From positions 1 to 8,343 of the forward strand of contig CALCEJ010000074.1 of NCBI GenBank assembly GCA_937900465.1: a stretch of 8,343 nucleotides of DNA, read 5' to 3'. Under the pieces are notes generated by a model. That model did no database searches. It saw only the letters and a list, made by a program, of their open reading frames with translations, and was not told the origin of the DNA. A program made the translations under genes and the position numbers. Of this stretch, positions 1 through 7,609 are shown in pieces. Origin of the DNA: an uncultured Bacteroidales bacterium. GTDB taxonomy: Bacteria; Bacteroidota; Bacteroidia; Bacteroidales; UBA932. The first letter of the stretch is position 1. Each line of letters opens with the position of its first letter.

Positions 1-39
1 AGATCTACACTCTTTCCCTACACGACGCTCTTCCGCTCT
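1..39 (+). other. Illumina adapter contamination
   Basis: The first 39 bases match the Illumina universal/Read 1 (P5 side) adapter, with one difference: position 36 is C where the adapter has A (the terminal GATCT reads GCTCT). This is synthetic library sequence left on the contig end. It has no biological role, and it cuts off the 3' end of the minus-strand kinase gene next to it. The adapter sequence is established knowledge; the match was read by eye. Confidence 0.97.
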
Positions 40-930
40 GGTGGCATGGATAAAGCCGGCCACAAAGGCGTCACCGACGCCGACGGGATCCTTGATCCCG
101 GTGATATCCCATATCCGGGTTCCCAGGATGGTGCCATCGTGCCAGAGAAGGGCAGTAAGGACGTGATGGGTAGTCGAGAGCTGGTTCCGAAGGCCAAGCA
201 TCATGTCGCGGCACCCGGGGAACTGGCTGTGCATATGTCCGAAGTACTCACGGTACCTGTCCATATCGAGCTTGCTGTCCGGAGCAAGCGAGTCCATGGG
301 TACCTGCTTGATCCCGGTTGCGAATTCCCATTCGTCCTGGTCGCCGAAGATGAAATCGCTGTACTGCATCAGCGCGTGAGTGGTATTATGGGCATCCGCG
401 CCGGGATAGGCCCACAACTTTTTCCGGTAGTTGATGTCAAAGCTTATCCGAAGGCCCATCTCCTTCGCGGCGCGAACCGCCTCGAAGGTCGCCTCCCTGG
501 CGGATTCGGAAAGCGCGCCGGCGATGCCGGAACAGTGGAACACACCGGCATCGGCAAGAATGTCCTTCCAGGGGAACATCCCCGGCTCGGAGGTTGCGAA
601 TGATGAACCGGCACGGTAGTACTTTACATTGCCGCGGCCGGGACCGGACACGTCTCCGACGGAGTACTTTCCGAACCGGGTCCCTCCCTTGATTATGCCG
701 GACGTGTCAATTCCATAGCCATTGAGCATTCTTACGCAGTCATCCGTAAGTTTTTCCTCCGGGAGCCTTGTCACGTAAGCGACCTTGTCCCCAAGTCTTG
801 TCAGCGAAACGGCGACGTTTGCCTCCGAACCGCCGAAACTGCCTTCAATGTCCTCACCCCTTTCCATAGCGGGGGTATCTTTTTCCAAAAAGCGGAAAAG
901 TATCTCTCCAAAGGTAACTGTCTTGCTCAT
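40..930 (-). CDS. kdgK: PfkB-family sugar kinase, probable 2-dehydro-3-deoxygluconokinase (C-terminus missing)
   Basis: This is a cytoplasmic carbohydrate kinase of the ribokinase/PfkB family. It most likely phosphorylates 2-keto-3-deoxygluconate with ATP to give KDPG, the step that feeds hexuronate and pectin breakdown products into central metabolism. The frame is open for 297 codons from ATG at 928-930. It starts MSKTVTFGEI, has the N-terminal substrate-binding GGSEANVAVSLTRLG at residues 33-47, an SFDINYRKKLW segment at 163-173 as in KDG kinases, and the PfkB signature DPVGVGDAF at 281-289 with D287 as the expected catalytic base. The family is usually about 340 residues, so roughly 45 residues are missing. 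The loss is due to the adapter junction, not a stop codon. The start is supported by a -7 box only 8 bp upstream. Other PfkB substrates such as fructose remain possible. Family certain, substrate likely. Confidence 0.85.
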
Positions 931-938
931 ATCGGCCG

Positions 939-946
939 CAAATATA
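939..946 (-). promoter_or_regulatory. -7 promoter box for the sugar kinase
   Basis: Read on the minus strand this is TATATTTG, an exact match to the Bacteroidetes primary-sigma -7 consensus TAnnTTTG. A one-mismatch -33 element (TCTG for TTTG) lies 20 bp upstream at 967-970. The box ends 8 bp before the ATG, so transcription should start about 4-5 bases before the start codon, giving an almost leaderless mRNA. The start site is inferred, not seen. Confidence 0.7.
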
Positions 947-958
947 CAAAAGATTCGT

Positions 959-966
959 TATATTTG
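959..966 (+). promoter_or_regulatory. -7 promoter box for prfB and the efflux operon
   Basis: TATATTTG matches the Bacteroidetes -7 consensus TAnnTTTG exactly. No convincing TTTG -33 element is seen 19-21 bp upstream, where the sequence is GC-rich. Only 6 bases separate the box from the ATG at 973, so the transcript is expected to begin within about 3 bases of the start codon. This argues against the in-frame TTG at 964, which lies inside the box. It is the only recognisable promoter ahead of the four-gene operon. Confidence 0.7.
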
Positions 967-972
967 CAGACT

Positions 973-2118
973 ATGGTAACACAGCAGCAGATTAACGAAC
1001 TGAGGGGCCGTCTTGAAACGGTATACAGTTGTATAGACATACCGGGGAAGCGGAAGGAGGTCCAAAGGAGGGAGCAGGAAACCCTTGCCCCGGACTTCTG
1101 GAATGACCCCAAGGAGGCTGAGGCCTTCCTGAAAAAACTCTCATCCCTGAAGGCGTGGGTAAATGACTATAAGAAGGCGGAATCCCTCCTTAACGATGTG
1201 GATGTCCTCTACGAGTTTGCAAAAGAGACACTCACAACTGACGAGGAAGAGGCCGTCGAGACGGATGAGACACGTGAACTCGACGCCGGGTTCGCTGCCG
1301 CGGACAAGGCCGTGGAGGCCCTTGAGCTGAAGAATATGCTTGGGAACGAGGGCGACAACCTGGGCGCAGTGCTTACCATTAATTCCGGCGCCGGCGGAAC
1401 AGAGTCCAATGACTGGTCCGCGATGCTTATGAGAATGTACCTTCGCTGGGGTGAGCGGAACGGTTACAAGATGACCGTGACATCGCTCCTGGAGGGCGAA
1501 GAAGCCGGAATCAAATCCTGCACGATCGAGGTCGAGGGAGAATATGCTTACGGCTATCTCAAAGCGGAAAACGGAGTCCACCGTCTTGTAAGGATTTCTC
1601 CTTTCAATGCCCAGGGAAAGCGTCAGACTACCTTCTCGAGTGTATTCGTTTATCCCCTCGTGGATGACAGCATCAACATTGAAATCAATCCCGGAGACCT
1701 CGAATGGGACACCTTCCGGAGCGGAGGACACGGCGGCCAGAACGTGAACAAGGTCGAGACCGGAGTCCGCGTGCGCCACATCCCTTCCGGAATAATGGTC
1801 GAAAATACTGAGACCCGTTCCCAGCAGGACAACCGCCAGAGGGCTCTCCTCATCCTGAAATCCCGCCTCTACGACATCGAACTCAAAAAGCGCCAGGAAA
1901 AACAGGCTGAACTGGAGGGCCAGAAAAAACGCATCGAATGGGGCTCCCAGATACGTAATTACGTTCTCCACCCCTACAAACTGGTCAAAGACCTCCGTAC
2001 CGGATACAGCACTGCAGATACGCAGGGAGTTCTCGACGGAGACATCCAGGCCTTTATGAACACATATCTGATGGGTAACGGCGCTGCAGCCGTCCCGGAG
2101 GAGGACGATCTTGATTAG
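973..2118 (+). CDS. prfB: Peptide chain release factor 2
   Basis: RF2 reads UGA and UAA stop codons in the ribosomal A site and triggers release of the finished protein. The 381-residue product has the RF2 stop-recognition tripeptide SPF at 209-211 and the peptidyl-hydrolysis motif GGQ at 254-256, followed by NVNKVETGVRVRH. It also has the domain 1 marker DFWND and the class I segment SNDWSAMLMRMYLRW. Length is slightly above the E. coli protein (365). The residue before GGQ is His (GGHGGQ) where many RF2s have Ala, a position that varies in the family. ATG at 973 is preferred over the in-frame TTG at 964 because the TTG lies in the -7 promoter box. There is no internal in-frame UGA or CTTTGA slippery site at the usual place (near codon 25, here reading SCIDIP), so the classical autoregulatory +1 frameshift is absent. 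The gene ends with TAG, a codon read by RF1. The efflux adaptor gene starts 2 bases later. Confidence 0.98.
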   Translation: MVTQQQINELRGRLETVYSCIDIPGKRKEVQRREQETLAPDFWNDPKEAEAFLKKLSSLKAWVNDYKKAESLLNDVDVLYEFAKETLTTDEEEAVETDETRELDAGFAAADKAVEALELKNMLGNEGDNLGAVLTINSGAGGTESNDWSAMLMRMYLRWGERNGYKMTVTSLLEGEEAGIKSCTIEVEGEYAYGYLKAENGVHRLVRISPFNAQGKRQTTFSSVFVYPLVDDSINIEINPGDLEWDTFRSGGHGGQNVNKVETGVRVRHIPSGIMVENTETRSQQDNRQRALLILKSRLYDIELKKRQEKQAELEGQKKRIEWGSQIRNYVLHPYKLVKDLRTGYSTADTQGVLDGDIQAFMNTYLMGNGAAAVPEEDDLD

Positions 2119-2120
2119 CT

Positions 2121-3119
2121 ATGCGTAAAATCCTTGTCGTAGCGCTTGCCGCCCTTGCCGTCTTCTCCTGCGACAGGAGAGCGAAACCTGTGCCTTCCGC
2201 CCCGGTAAAAGTTACCGTCGCCCCTGCGATGCCGGCGGAAGAAATCACCTCCTGTACTTATGTTGGCCGTATCGAGGCCCTCTCCAGCGTATCTCTTTCA
2301 TTTACTGTCCCCGGAAGGATTACCTATCTTAAAATCCGTCAGGGGGAGAGAGTCAGGGAAGGGGACATTGTGGCCAAGGTGGAAAACGAATCCCTCAAGG
2401 CGGCCTATGATGCGGCGGAAGCGACTTACCGCCGTGCGAAAGATGCCTGCGACCGCGTTATGAAGGTAAAGGAAACCGTCGCGGAGGTCAAAATCGTGGA
2501 GGTGGAAACAGCCCTTACCCAGGCGAAGTCAACCCTTACATCGGCAAAGAACGCACTCGATGCCTGTACTCTCAAGGCTCCGTATTCCGGAGTCATCGGC
2601 GAAGTTTTCCCGAGGGAAGGTCTCGAAATCCTTCCGGGCGTTCCGGTAGCGACGCTGTTGGAGACGCAGGGTCTGGAAGTCCGTTTCCCCGTGCCTGAGG
2701 GCGAGGTGTCATCCTTCCTCCCCGGGGAGAAGATAAGCGTGGAAATCCCTTCCGCAGGAAAGACTGTCGAGACTGCGGTCCAATCCCGCGGAATGGTTGC
2801 TTCCCCCGTTTCCCATACATATGACTATACCGCATCCGTCAAGGCGGATGGAGTCTTCCCCGGAATGCTCGCGAAGGTGTCCAGGCGTTTTCTCGAAGAT
2901 AACCTTGTCGTAATCCCGGTGAGTGCCCTTGCGACCGGAGTCGAGGGACGTTATGTATGGTGCGTCGAAGACAGCATTGTCATTAAGAGGTATATCAAGG
3001 TAGGCGATTTCCGCGGTGACGGCGTCATAGTCCTCGAGGGACTGCTTCCCGGAGATCTTGTAATAACGGGGGGAGCCCGTAAGGTCTCTTCCGGAATGCA
3101 CGTGGAAACTGACAGATGA
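2121..3119 (+). CDS. RND efflux periplasmic adaptor (membrane fusion protein), lipoprotein
   Basis: This is the HlyD/AcrA-type adaptor that links an inner-membrane RND pump to an outer-membrane duct. The 332-residue product starts with a short lipoprotein signal (MRKILVVALAALAVFSC) with Cys17 as the likely lipidated residue, then a Pro-rich linker. A first lipoyl half is at about 48-88 (VGRIEALSSV to GDIVAKVE), an alpha-helical hairpin at about 90-147, the second lipoyl half at about 148-180 (LKAPYSGVIGEV), then beta-barrel and membrane-proximal domains to the end (GLLPGDLVITGG). It is somewhat shorter than AcrA (about 397), mainly in the hairpin. Residue +2 after the Cys is Asp, the inner-membrane retention signal in E. 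coli; whether that rule holds in Bacteroidota is unsure. The gene begins 2 bases after prfB and its stop overlaps the permease start by 4 bases (ATGA), indicating translational coupling. Substrate unknown. Confidence 0.94.
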   Translation: MRKILVVALAALAVFSCDRRAKPVPSAPVKVTVAPAMPAEEITSCTYVGRIEALSSVSLSFTVPGRITYLKIRQGERVREGDIVAKVENESLKAAYDAAEATYRRAKDACDRVMKVKETVAEVKIVEVETALTQAKSTLTSAKNALDACTLKAPYSGVIGEVFPREGLEILPGVPVATLLETQGLEVRFPVPEGEVSSFLPGEKISVEIPSAGKTVETAVQSRGMVASPVSHTYDYTASVKADGVFPGMLAKVSRRFLEDNLVVIPVSALATGVEGRYVWCVEDSIVIKRYIKVGDFRGDGVIVLEGLLPGDLVITGGARKVSSGMHVETDR

Positions 3120-6100
3120 AGATAAAGCGAGGGGGAATAGCCACGTGGGTGGAATGGACGGTAACGAGAAAGAAAATCGTGTATCTTCTCGTTGCGGTCG
3201 TCGTCGCTGTGGGCATCTTCGGAACCTCCCGCATTGCAAAAGACGAGTTTCCCTCCTTCGAGATAACCCAGGGCCTTGTCGCCGGAATCTATCCCGGAGC
3301 TGATGCCGCCGAGGTCGAGGAGCGTCTCGCAAAGCCCATCGAAGAAATCCTCTTCTCCTTCAAGGAAGTGGACCGGAAGTCCGCAAAGACAGTCTCGAAA
3401 GACGGCGTCTGCTATATCTACATCGACCTGCTTTCCCATAAAAACGTCAAGGACGAGGTCTGGTCCAAGATTAAACTGGCCCTCCAGCAGCGGAAGGCGA
3501 CGCTCCCCGGCGGAGTCCTCGCCGTAGTCGTCCTCGACGAATTCGCAAACACCTCCGCCCTCCTTGTCGCCATCGAATCCGAAGACCAGGAATACACAGC
3601 CCTCAAAGCCTATTCTGAGGAACTGACCCATGCACTTCGCCGCATACCCGAACTCTCCGCCGTCTCCGTCATCGGCGGCCGCGAAGAAGAAATAGCCGTT
3701 ACGGTCGACGGCAATGCCCTGTCCTCCTACGGAATCTCGCCGTCAACGCTTCTGGCCCAGTATCAGGTCTCGACAATCACCTCTCCCGACGGGAGTTTTG
3801 CCCATAACGGCTTCCGGATCCCCGTCCGTGTCTCGAATACGGTATCCTCCGAACAGGAGATTCTGGACAAGATCATCTACAGCGACCCCGCCGGCAACAT
3901 CGTCCGGATGAGAGATGTCGCAACCGTAGAGCGGCGCTATGAGGACCCTTCCGGATATGTGACTTACAACGGCCGTCAGTGCGTGATGCTCTCTGTCGAG
4001 ATGCGGACCGGGAACGATATCGTCGCCTTCGGAAGGGAAGTGGACAAGGTCCTTGAAAGCTACAGGCGGTCTCTTCCCCCGAGCGTCCACGTAATCAAAG
4101 TGACGGATCAGCCAAAAGTCGTCGGGGACTCCGTCTCATCCTTCCTCAGGGACCTTCTGATATCGATGCTCGTCGTGGTCCTTGTGATGCTCCTGCTGTT
4201 CCCCTTGCGCTCGGCGTTGATCGCATCCTCCGGCCTCCCGATCATAACGGCTATGTCCCTTGCCGTGATGTACCTTACCAAGATGGAGCTGAACACGGTC
4301 ACCCTCGCCGGCCTGATCGTCGTCCTTGGAATGATCGTGGACGATTCCATCATCACGATGGACGGCTATATGGACAAGCTTGGAAAGGGACTTCCGCGCC
4401 TTAAGGCCGCATCCTCCAGCGCCCAGGAGCTCTTTATGCCCACTTTTACGGCCACCCTCGCAATATCCCTGATGTTTTTCCCGGTCCCGCATATCCTGAC
4501 CGGCTACCTGAGCGATTTCGTGAGGCTGTTCCCCTGGGTAGTCTTTATCTCGCTGATGCTGTCGCTGGTCTATGCCGTAAGCGTCGTGCCGGCGCTCGAA
4601 ACAAGGTTCATCCTTACCCCGCACCGGGGGAAGACAACGATAATCACGAGGTTCCAGGACAGGCTGTTCCGCTTGATCCAGAACGTGTATGAATGGGCCC
4701 AGATGCATTGTTTCCGCCATACCGGAATCACCATTGCGATCGGCATCGCCGTAGTCGCTGCCGGTGGATTCCTGTTTACGCGGCTTAATATCCAGATGGT
4801 TCCGAAGGCCGCCCGTGACTACTTCGTCGTGGAGGTCGAGATGGACGCGTCAAGCTCTCTGGAGAGGACCCGCCATTTGACCGACTCGCTGGAAAAGATA
4901 CTCCTTGCGGACAAGAGGGTGACCGGAGTGACGTCCTTTGTGGGCGTTGCCGCGCCCCGTTTCTCAGCCGTTTATACCCCGAAACTCCCGTCTCCGGGAA
5001 TGGCCCAGGTGATAGTCCAGACAACGTCCAACGCCGCGACGGAGTCGATGATCAAGCAGTACGAAGCTACTTACGAGACGATGTTCCCGGAAGCCCTCGT
5101 CCGCTTCAAGCAGATGGACTATCAGGCCGTAGATGCCCCTGTAATCGTAAGTTTCAAGGGAGCCCCGAGGGAACAGCTTCTCGAATATGCCTCGGAGGTC
5201 AAAGCCTTCCTTTCGAAGGACAATACCCGGACGAAGTGGGTCCATGGTGACTCGGACAACTTCGTCACTTCCGCCCGTGTCGGGTTCGATCCCGACGAGG
5301 CGTCGAGGCTGGGTGTCCTCGCTCCGGTCGTATCCTTGCAGATGTACGGAATCCTGGAAGGCGCGACTGTCGCAACCCTCTGGGAAGGGGCTTACGAGGT
5401 TCCCGTGAGGCTTAAGTTCCGCCAGGAGGAGAGTATTTCCGATATAGGCAACACGATGGTTCCTACCGGAATTCCGGGAGTGGATGTGCCCCTTCGCCAG
5501 GTCAGCACGATAACCCCGGAAACTTCCATCGCGGAACTTACCCGCCTTGGCGGTGAGAATGCCGTCAGCGTCTATTCGGATCTCCGCTTCGGGCAGGGCC
5601 AGCCTCCTGTATCAAAAGACCTCAGGGCTTTTGTCGACGGGATGGACCTTCCGGAAGGTGTGACCGTCACTTACGGCGGGCTGGATTCGCTTAACAACAT
5701 CCTGGGCCCTGAAATCGCGTTGGCGTTCGCCGTGGCGGTGCTTATCCTTTTCGGCTTCCTTGTGCTCCATTTCAGGAAGATATCGATAGCGGTGCTGACG
5801 ATACTGATGAGTACCCTGTGCTTTTTCGGGGCATTCCTCGGTCTTTGGGTTTTCAACCTCGACTTCGGCATCACCGCCGCCCTCGGCCTTATTTCCCTTA
5901 TCGGCATTATCGTCCGTAACGGCATTCTCCTTTACGAATATGCGGAAGACCGGGTCGCGGAAGGGATGGATGTCCGGACCGCGGCCATCGAAGCCGGAAA
6001 GCGCCGCGTCAGGCCCATCTTCCTTACATCCTGCACCACCGCCCTCGGCGTTCTCCCGATGGTTATACGAGGAGACTTCCTGTGGCAGCCTATGGGCGTT

Positions 6101-6211
6101 ATCATCTGCTTCGGAACCCTTCTTTCGATTATGTTCACAACCCTTATAATGCCTGTGTCCTATTATCTGGCATTCAAAAACCGTAAATCCGATGAGAAGG
6201 AAACTGTTTAG
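3116..6211 (+). CDS. RND-family efflux permease (AcrB-like inner-membrane transporter)
   Basis: This is the proton-driven inner-membrane pump of a tripartite efflux system. The 1031-residue length is typical of the family. The hydropathy pattern fits 12 membrane segments in two repeated halves: TM1 about 19-37, TM2-TM6 about 346-495, TM7 about 536-556, TM8-TM12 about 862-1020, with two large periplasmic loops between TM1/TM2 and TM7/TM8. The proton-relay residues are visible: D409-D410 in TM4 (GMIVDDSI), R964 and T971 around TM11 (RRVRPIFLTS). The AcrB Lys940 position in TM10 is Arg934 here (GIIVRNGIL). The N-terminal text (KDEFPSFEI, YPGADAAEVEERLAKPIEE, NKDEVW-like VKDEVWSKIK) resembles a Bacteroidales RND group rather than enterobacterial AcrB. 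Its start overlaps the adaptor stop by 4 bases and its end overlaps the outer-membrane factor by 20, so the three are probably translated together. Drug, lipid or other substrate cannot be assigned; no metal-export Met/His clusters stand out. Confidence 0.96.
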   Translation: MKIKRGGIATWVEWTVTRKKIVYLLVAVVVAVGIFGTSRIAKDEFPSFEITQGLVAGIYPGADAAEVEERLAKPIEEILFSFKEVDRKSAKTVSKDGVCYIYIDLLSHKNVKDEVWSKIKLALQQRKATLPGGVLAVVVLDEFANTSALLVAIESEDQEYTALKAYSEELTHALRRIPELSAVSVIGGREEEIAVTVDGNALSSYGISPSTLLAQYQVSTITSPDGSFAHNGFRIPVRVSNTVSSEQEILDKIIYSDPAGNIVRMRDVATVERRYEDPSGYVTYNGRQCVMLSVEMRTGNDIVAFGREVDKVLESYRRSLPPSVHVIKVTDQPKVVGDSVSSFLRDLLISMLVVVLVMLLLFPLRSALIASSGLPIITAMSLAVMYLTKMELNTVTLAGLIVVLGMIVDDSIITMDGYMDKLGKGLPRLKAASSSAQELFMPTFTATLAISLMFFPVPHILTGYLSDFVRLFPWVVFISLMLSLVYAVSVVPALETRFILTPHRGKTTIITRFQDRLFRLIQNVYEWAQMHCFRHTGITIAIGIAVVAAGGFLFTRLNIQMVPKAARDYFVVEVEMDASSSLERTRHLTDSLEKILLADKRVTGVTSFVGVAAPRFSAVYTPKLPSPGMAQVIVQTTSNAATESMIKQYEATYETMFPEALVRFKQMDYQAVDAPVIVSFKGAPREQLLEYASEVKAFLSKDNTRTKWVHGDSDNFVTSARVGFDPDEASRLGVLAPVVSLQMYGILEGATVATLWEGAYEVPVRLKFRQEESISDIGNTMVPTGIPGVDVPLRQVSTITPETSIAELTRLGGENAVSVYSDLRFGQGQPPVSKDLRAFVDGMDLPEGVTVTYGGLDSLNNILGPEIALAFAVAVLILFGFLVLHFRKISIAVLTILMSTLCFFGAFLGLWVFNLDFGITAALGLISLIGIIVRNGILLYEYAEDRVAEGMDVRTAAIEAGKRRVRPIFLTSCTTALGVLPMVIRGDFLWQPMGVIICFGTLLSIMFTTLIMPVSYYLAFKNRKSDEKETV

Positions 6212-7604
6212 CATAATCGCTGCCGCCGCACTGGCGGCCGGGGCCCATACGCAGGCGCAGACGCCGCCTCCTGCAGTTCTCTCGCTGGAGGACTGCGAGC
6301 GGATGGGCGGAGCCGCAGGACCTGAGGTCCGGAAGGCGGAGCTGGATGTATCTTCTGCGAAATATCAGAGAAGGGAAGCGCTGTGGCATTATTTCCCTAC
6401 GGTGCAGTTCTCTTCGATGGGCTTTTATGCGATGAATCCGCTGATCGACATCACATACAGGGAGGTAATAGGCGGATTTGAGCATTCGGAAAGGATTTAC
6501 CCCATACTTGAATCCGGCGCGGAAAGGATTGGTCTGTCGACGAAGTATCAGGCTATGCAGTGGGGATGGGGTGCGACGGCAATGGCTACCCAGCCCATAT
6601 TTGCCGGAGGGCGTATAGTCACGGCAAATGAACTGGCAAAGCTTGGTGTCAGCGCCGCAGAGGAAAAGCTTGCCGTGGAAAGGCGGCAGAGTTCTTCCGA
6701 GACCGGGACTAAATTCTGGAAAGTCGCCGGACTCCTCGAAAAGCAATCGGCCCTGAAGGATGCAATCGCAGCGGTGGAGTCCCTTGAGAAGGACCTTGAG
6801 AGCGCTTCGGGGGCGGGACTTGTCAGCTCCCGGGAATTGGAATCCATCCGCGGAAGGCTGAGCCTTCTGAGAAGCCAGCAGGCAAGGCTCCGAAGCGGAA
6901 TCCGCCTTGCAAAGATGGACCTTTTCAATTATATAGGATATCCATATACGCCGTACAGTTCAATGGCTTCGGATTCGCTCCGCTACATTGACGACATAGG
7001 CATAGAATACTCATTTGACGGCCTCCGGGAGCCTTCGGAGTACTATGTTCCGGAGGAGGAGGCTGTCGCCCTGATGTCGGAATCGAGGCTGCTCGATTTC
7101 CAGGTAAGGGCGGCGGAACTTGAAAAACGTATGGACATAGGGGCCGCGCTTCCGGAAATTGGAGTCGGCGGGCTCTATGGGTATGCCCAGTATGTAGGAG
7201 AACCGCGTTTTAACGGGGCGGTTTTCGCTTCGGTGAAAATCCCTCTCACCGCCTGGGGGCCGGCGGTAAGGCAGATCGAGCGCCGCAACAATGAGATCCG
7301 TAAGGCCCGGATTGACAGGGATTACCTCCGGGAGCAGCTGACGTTGAAGCTGAGGCTTCTCTGGATGGAATTGCAAGCGGCCTGGGATGAAATGGGCGTA
7401 GCGGAGGAAAACCTGAATATAGCCGCAGGCTCTTATTCAGACCTCGAGGCGTCCTTCGGGGCGGGCCTTGCCGGGGCCTCGGACCTCACACAGTCGCGCC
7501 TTTCGCTCCGCGAAGCGGAAAACGCCCTGACAGATGCAAGGATAGCATACCGCGAGGCGGTCGCGGCCTATCTCCTTATGGCAAATAAGACGGAAATTTT
7601 TTAA
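6192..7604 (+). CDS. TolC-like outer-membrane efflux factor
   Basis: This protein forms the outer-membrane channel and periplasmic duct of the pump. The 470-residue product has a Sec signal peptide (MRRKLFSIIAAAALAAGAHTQA, cleavage probably near residue 22). Two repeated outer-membrane efflux protein (OEP) domains follow at about 29-240 and 280-465, each with long amphipathic helices rich in Ala, Glu, Arg and Leu (for example the stretch ending ALTDARIAYREAVAAYLLMANK). The length matches TolC-family proteins. There is no lipobox, unlike NodT/OprM-type members. The ATG at 6192 lies inside the permease gene, 20 bases before its TAG, and no Shine-Dalgarno is visible, so initiation probably depends on ribosomes finishing the permease. 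The TAA stop at 7602-7604 overlaps the -7 box of the fumarase gene. Family assignment is firm despite the usual low sequence conservation. Confidence 0.93.
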   Translation: MRRKLFSIIAAAALAAGAHTQAQTPPPAVLSLEDCERMGGAAGPEVRKAELDVSSAKYQRREALWHYFPTVQFSSMGFYAMNPLIDITYREVIGGFEHSERIYPILESGAERIGLSTKYQAMQWGWGATAMATQPIFAGGRIVTANELAKLGVSAAEEKLAVERRQSSSETGTKFWKVAGLLEKQSALKDAIAAVESLEKDLESASGAGLVSSRELESIRGRLSLLRSQQARLRSGIRLAKMDLFNYIGYPYTPYSSMASDSLRYIDDIGIEYSFDGLREPSEYYVPEEEAVALMSESRLLDFQVRAAELEKRMDIGAALPEIGVGGLYGYAQYVGEPRFNGAVFASVKIPLTAWGPAVRQIERRNNEIRKARIDRDYLREQLTLKLRLLWMELQAAWDEMGVAEENLNIAAGSYSDLEASFGAGLAGASDLTQSRLSLREAENALTDARIAYREAVAAYLLMANKTEIF

Positions 7605-7609
7605 ATTTG
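7602..7609 (+). promoter_or_regulatory. -7 promoter box for fumarase
   Basis: TAAATTTG matches the Bacteroidetes -7 consensus TAnnTTTG. A weak -33 candidate (TATG for TTTG, 7577-7580) lies 21 bp upstream inside the outer-membrane factor gene. The first three bases of the box are the stop codon of that gene. Transcription would start near 7613, leaving a leader of about 16 bases before the ATG at 7629. This suggests the fumarase has its own promoter rather than depending on the efflux operon. Confidence 0.65.

Larger units (their letters stand above)
938..967. repeat. Perfect 9-bp inverted repeat in the divergent promoter
   Basis: GCAAATATA at 938-946 and TATATTTGC at 959-967 are exact reverse complements separated by 12 bp. 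Each arm contains the Bacteroidetes -7 box for one of the two divergent genes. The symmetry may simply reflect two copies of the same promoter box facing outward. It could also be bound by a dimeric regulator. Sequence alone does not separate these. Confidence 0.85.

Noticed and set aside
46..603. 185-codon open frame on the plus strand over the sugar kinase
   Set aside because: It lies antisense to a kinase with clear PfkB motifs, has no recognisable domain, and its product looks like reverse-complement composition (rich in Gly, Val, His, Pro).
964..972. TTG at 964 as the prfB start
   Set aside because: The TTG sits within the TAnnTTTG promoter box, so it would be at or upstream of the transcription start. 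ATG at 973 gives the expected RF2 N-terminus.
1141..1971. 276-codon open frame on the minus strand over prfB
   Set aside because: It is antisense to a confident RF2 gene. Long antisense frames are expected in GC-rich third-position coding DNA, and no family is recognisable.
2097..2105. GGAGGAGG as a Shine-Dalgarno for the adaptor gene
   Set aside because: It ends about 16 bases before the ATG, too far for normal use, and it is part of prfB Glu/Asp codons. Other starts here have no such motif.
2709..3631. Minus-strand open frames across the adaptor-permease junction
   Set aside because: They are mutually overlapping antisense frames without domains, and both sense genes are confidently identified.
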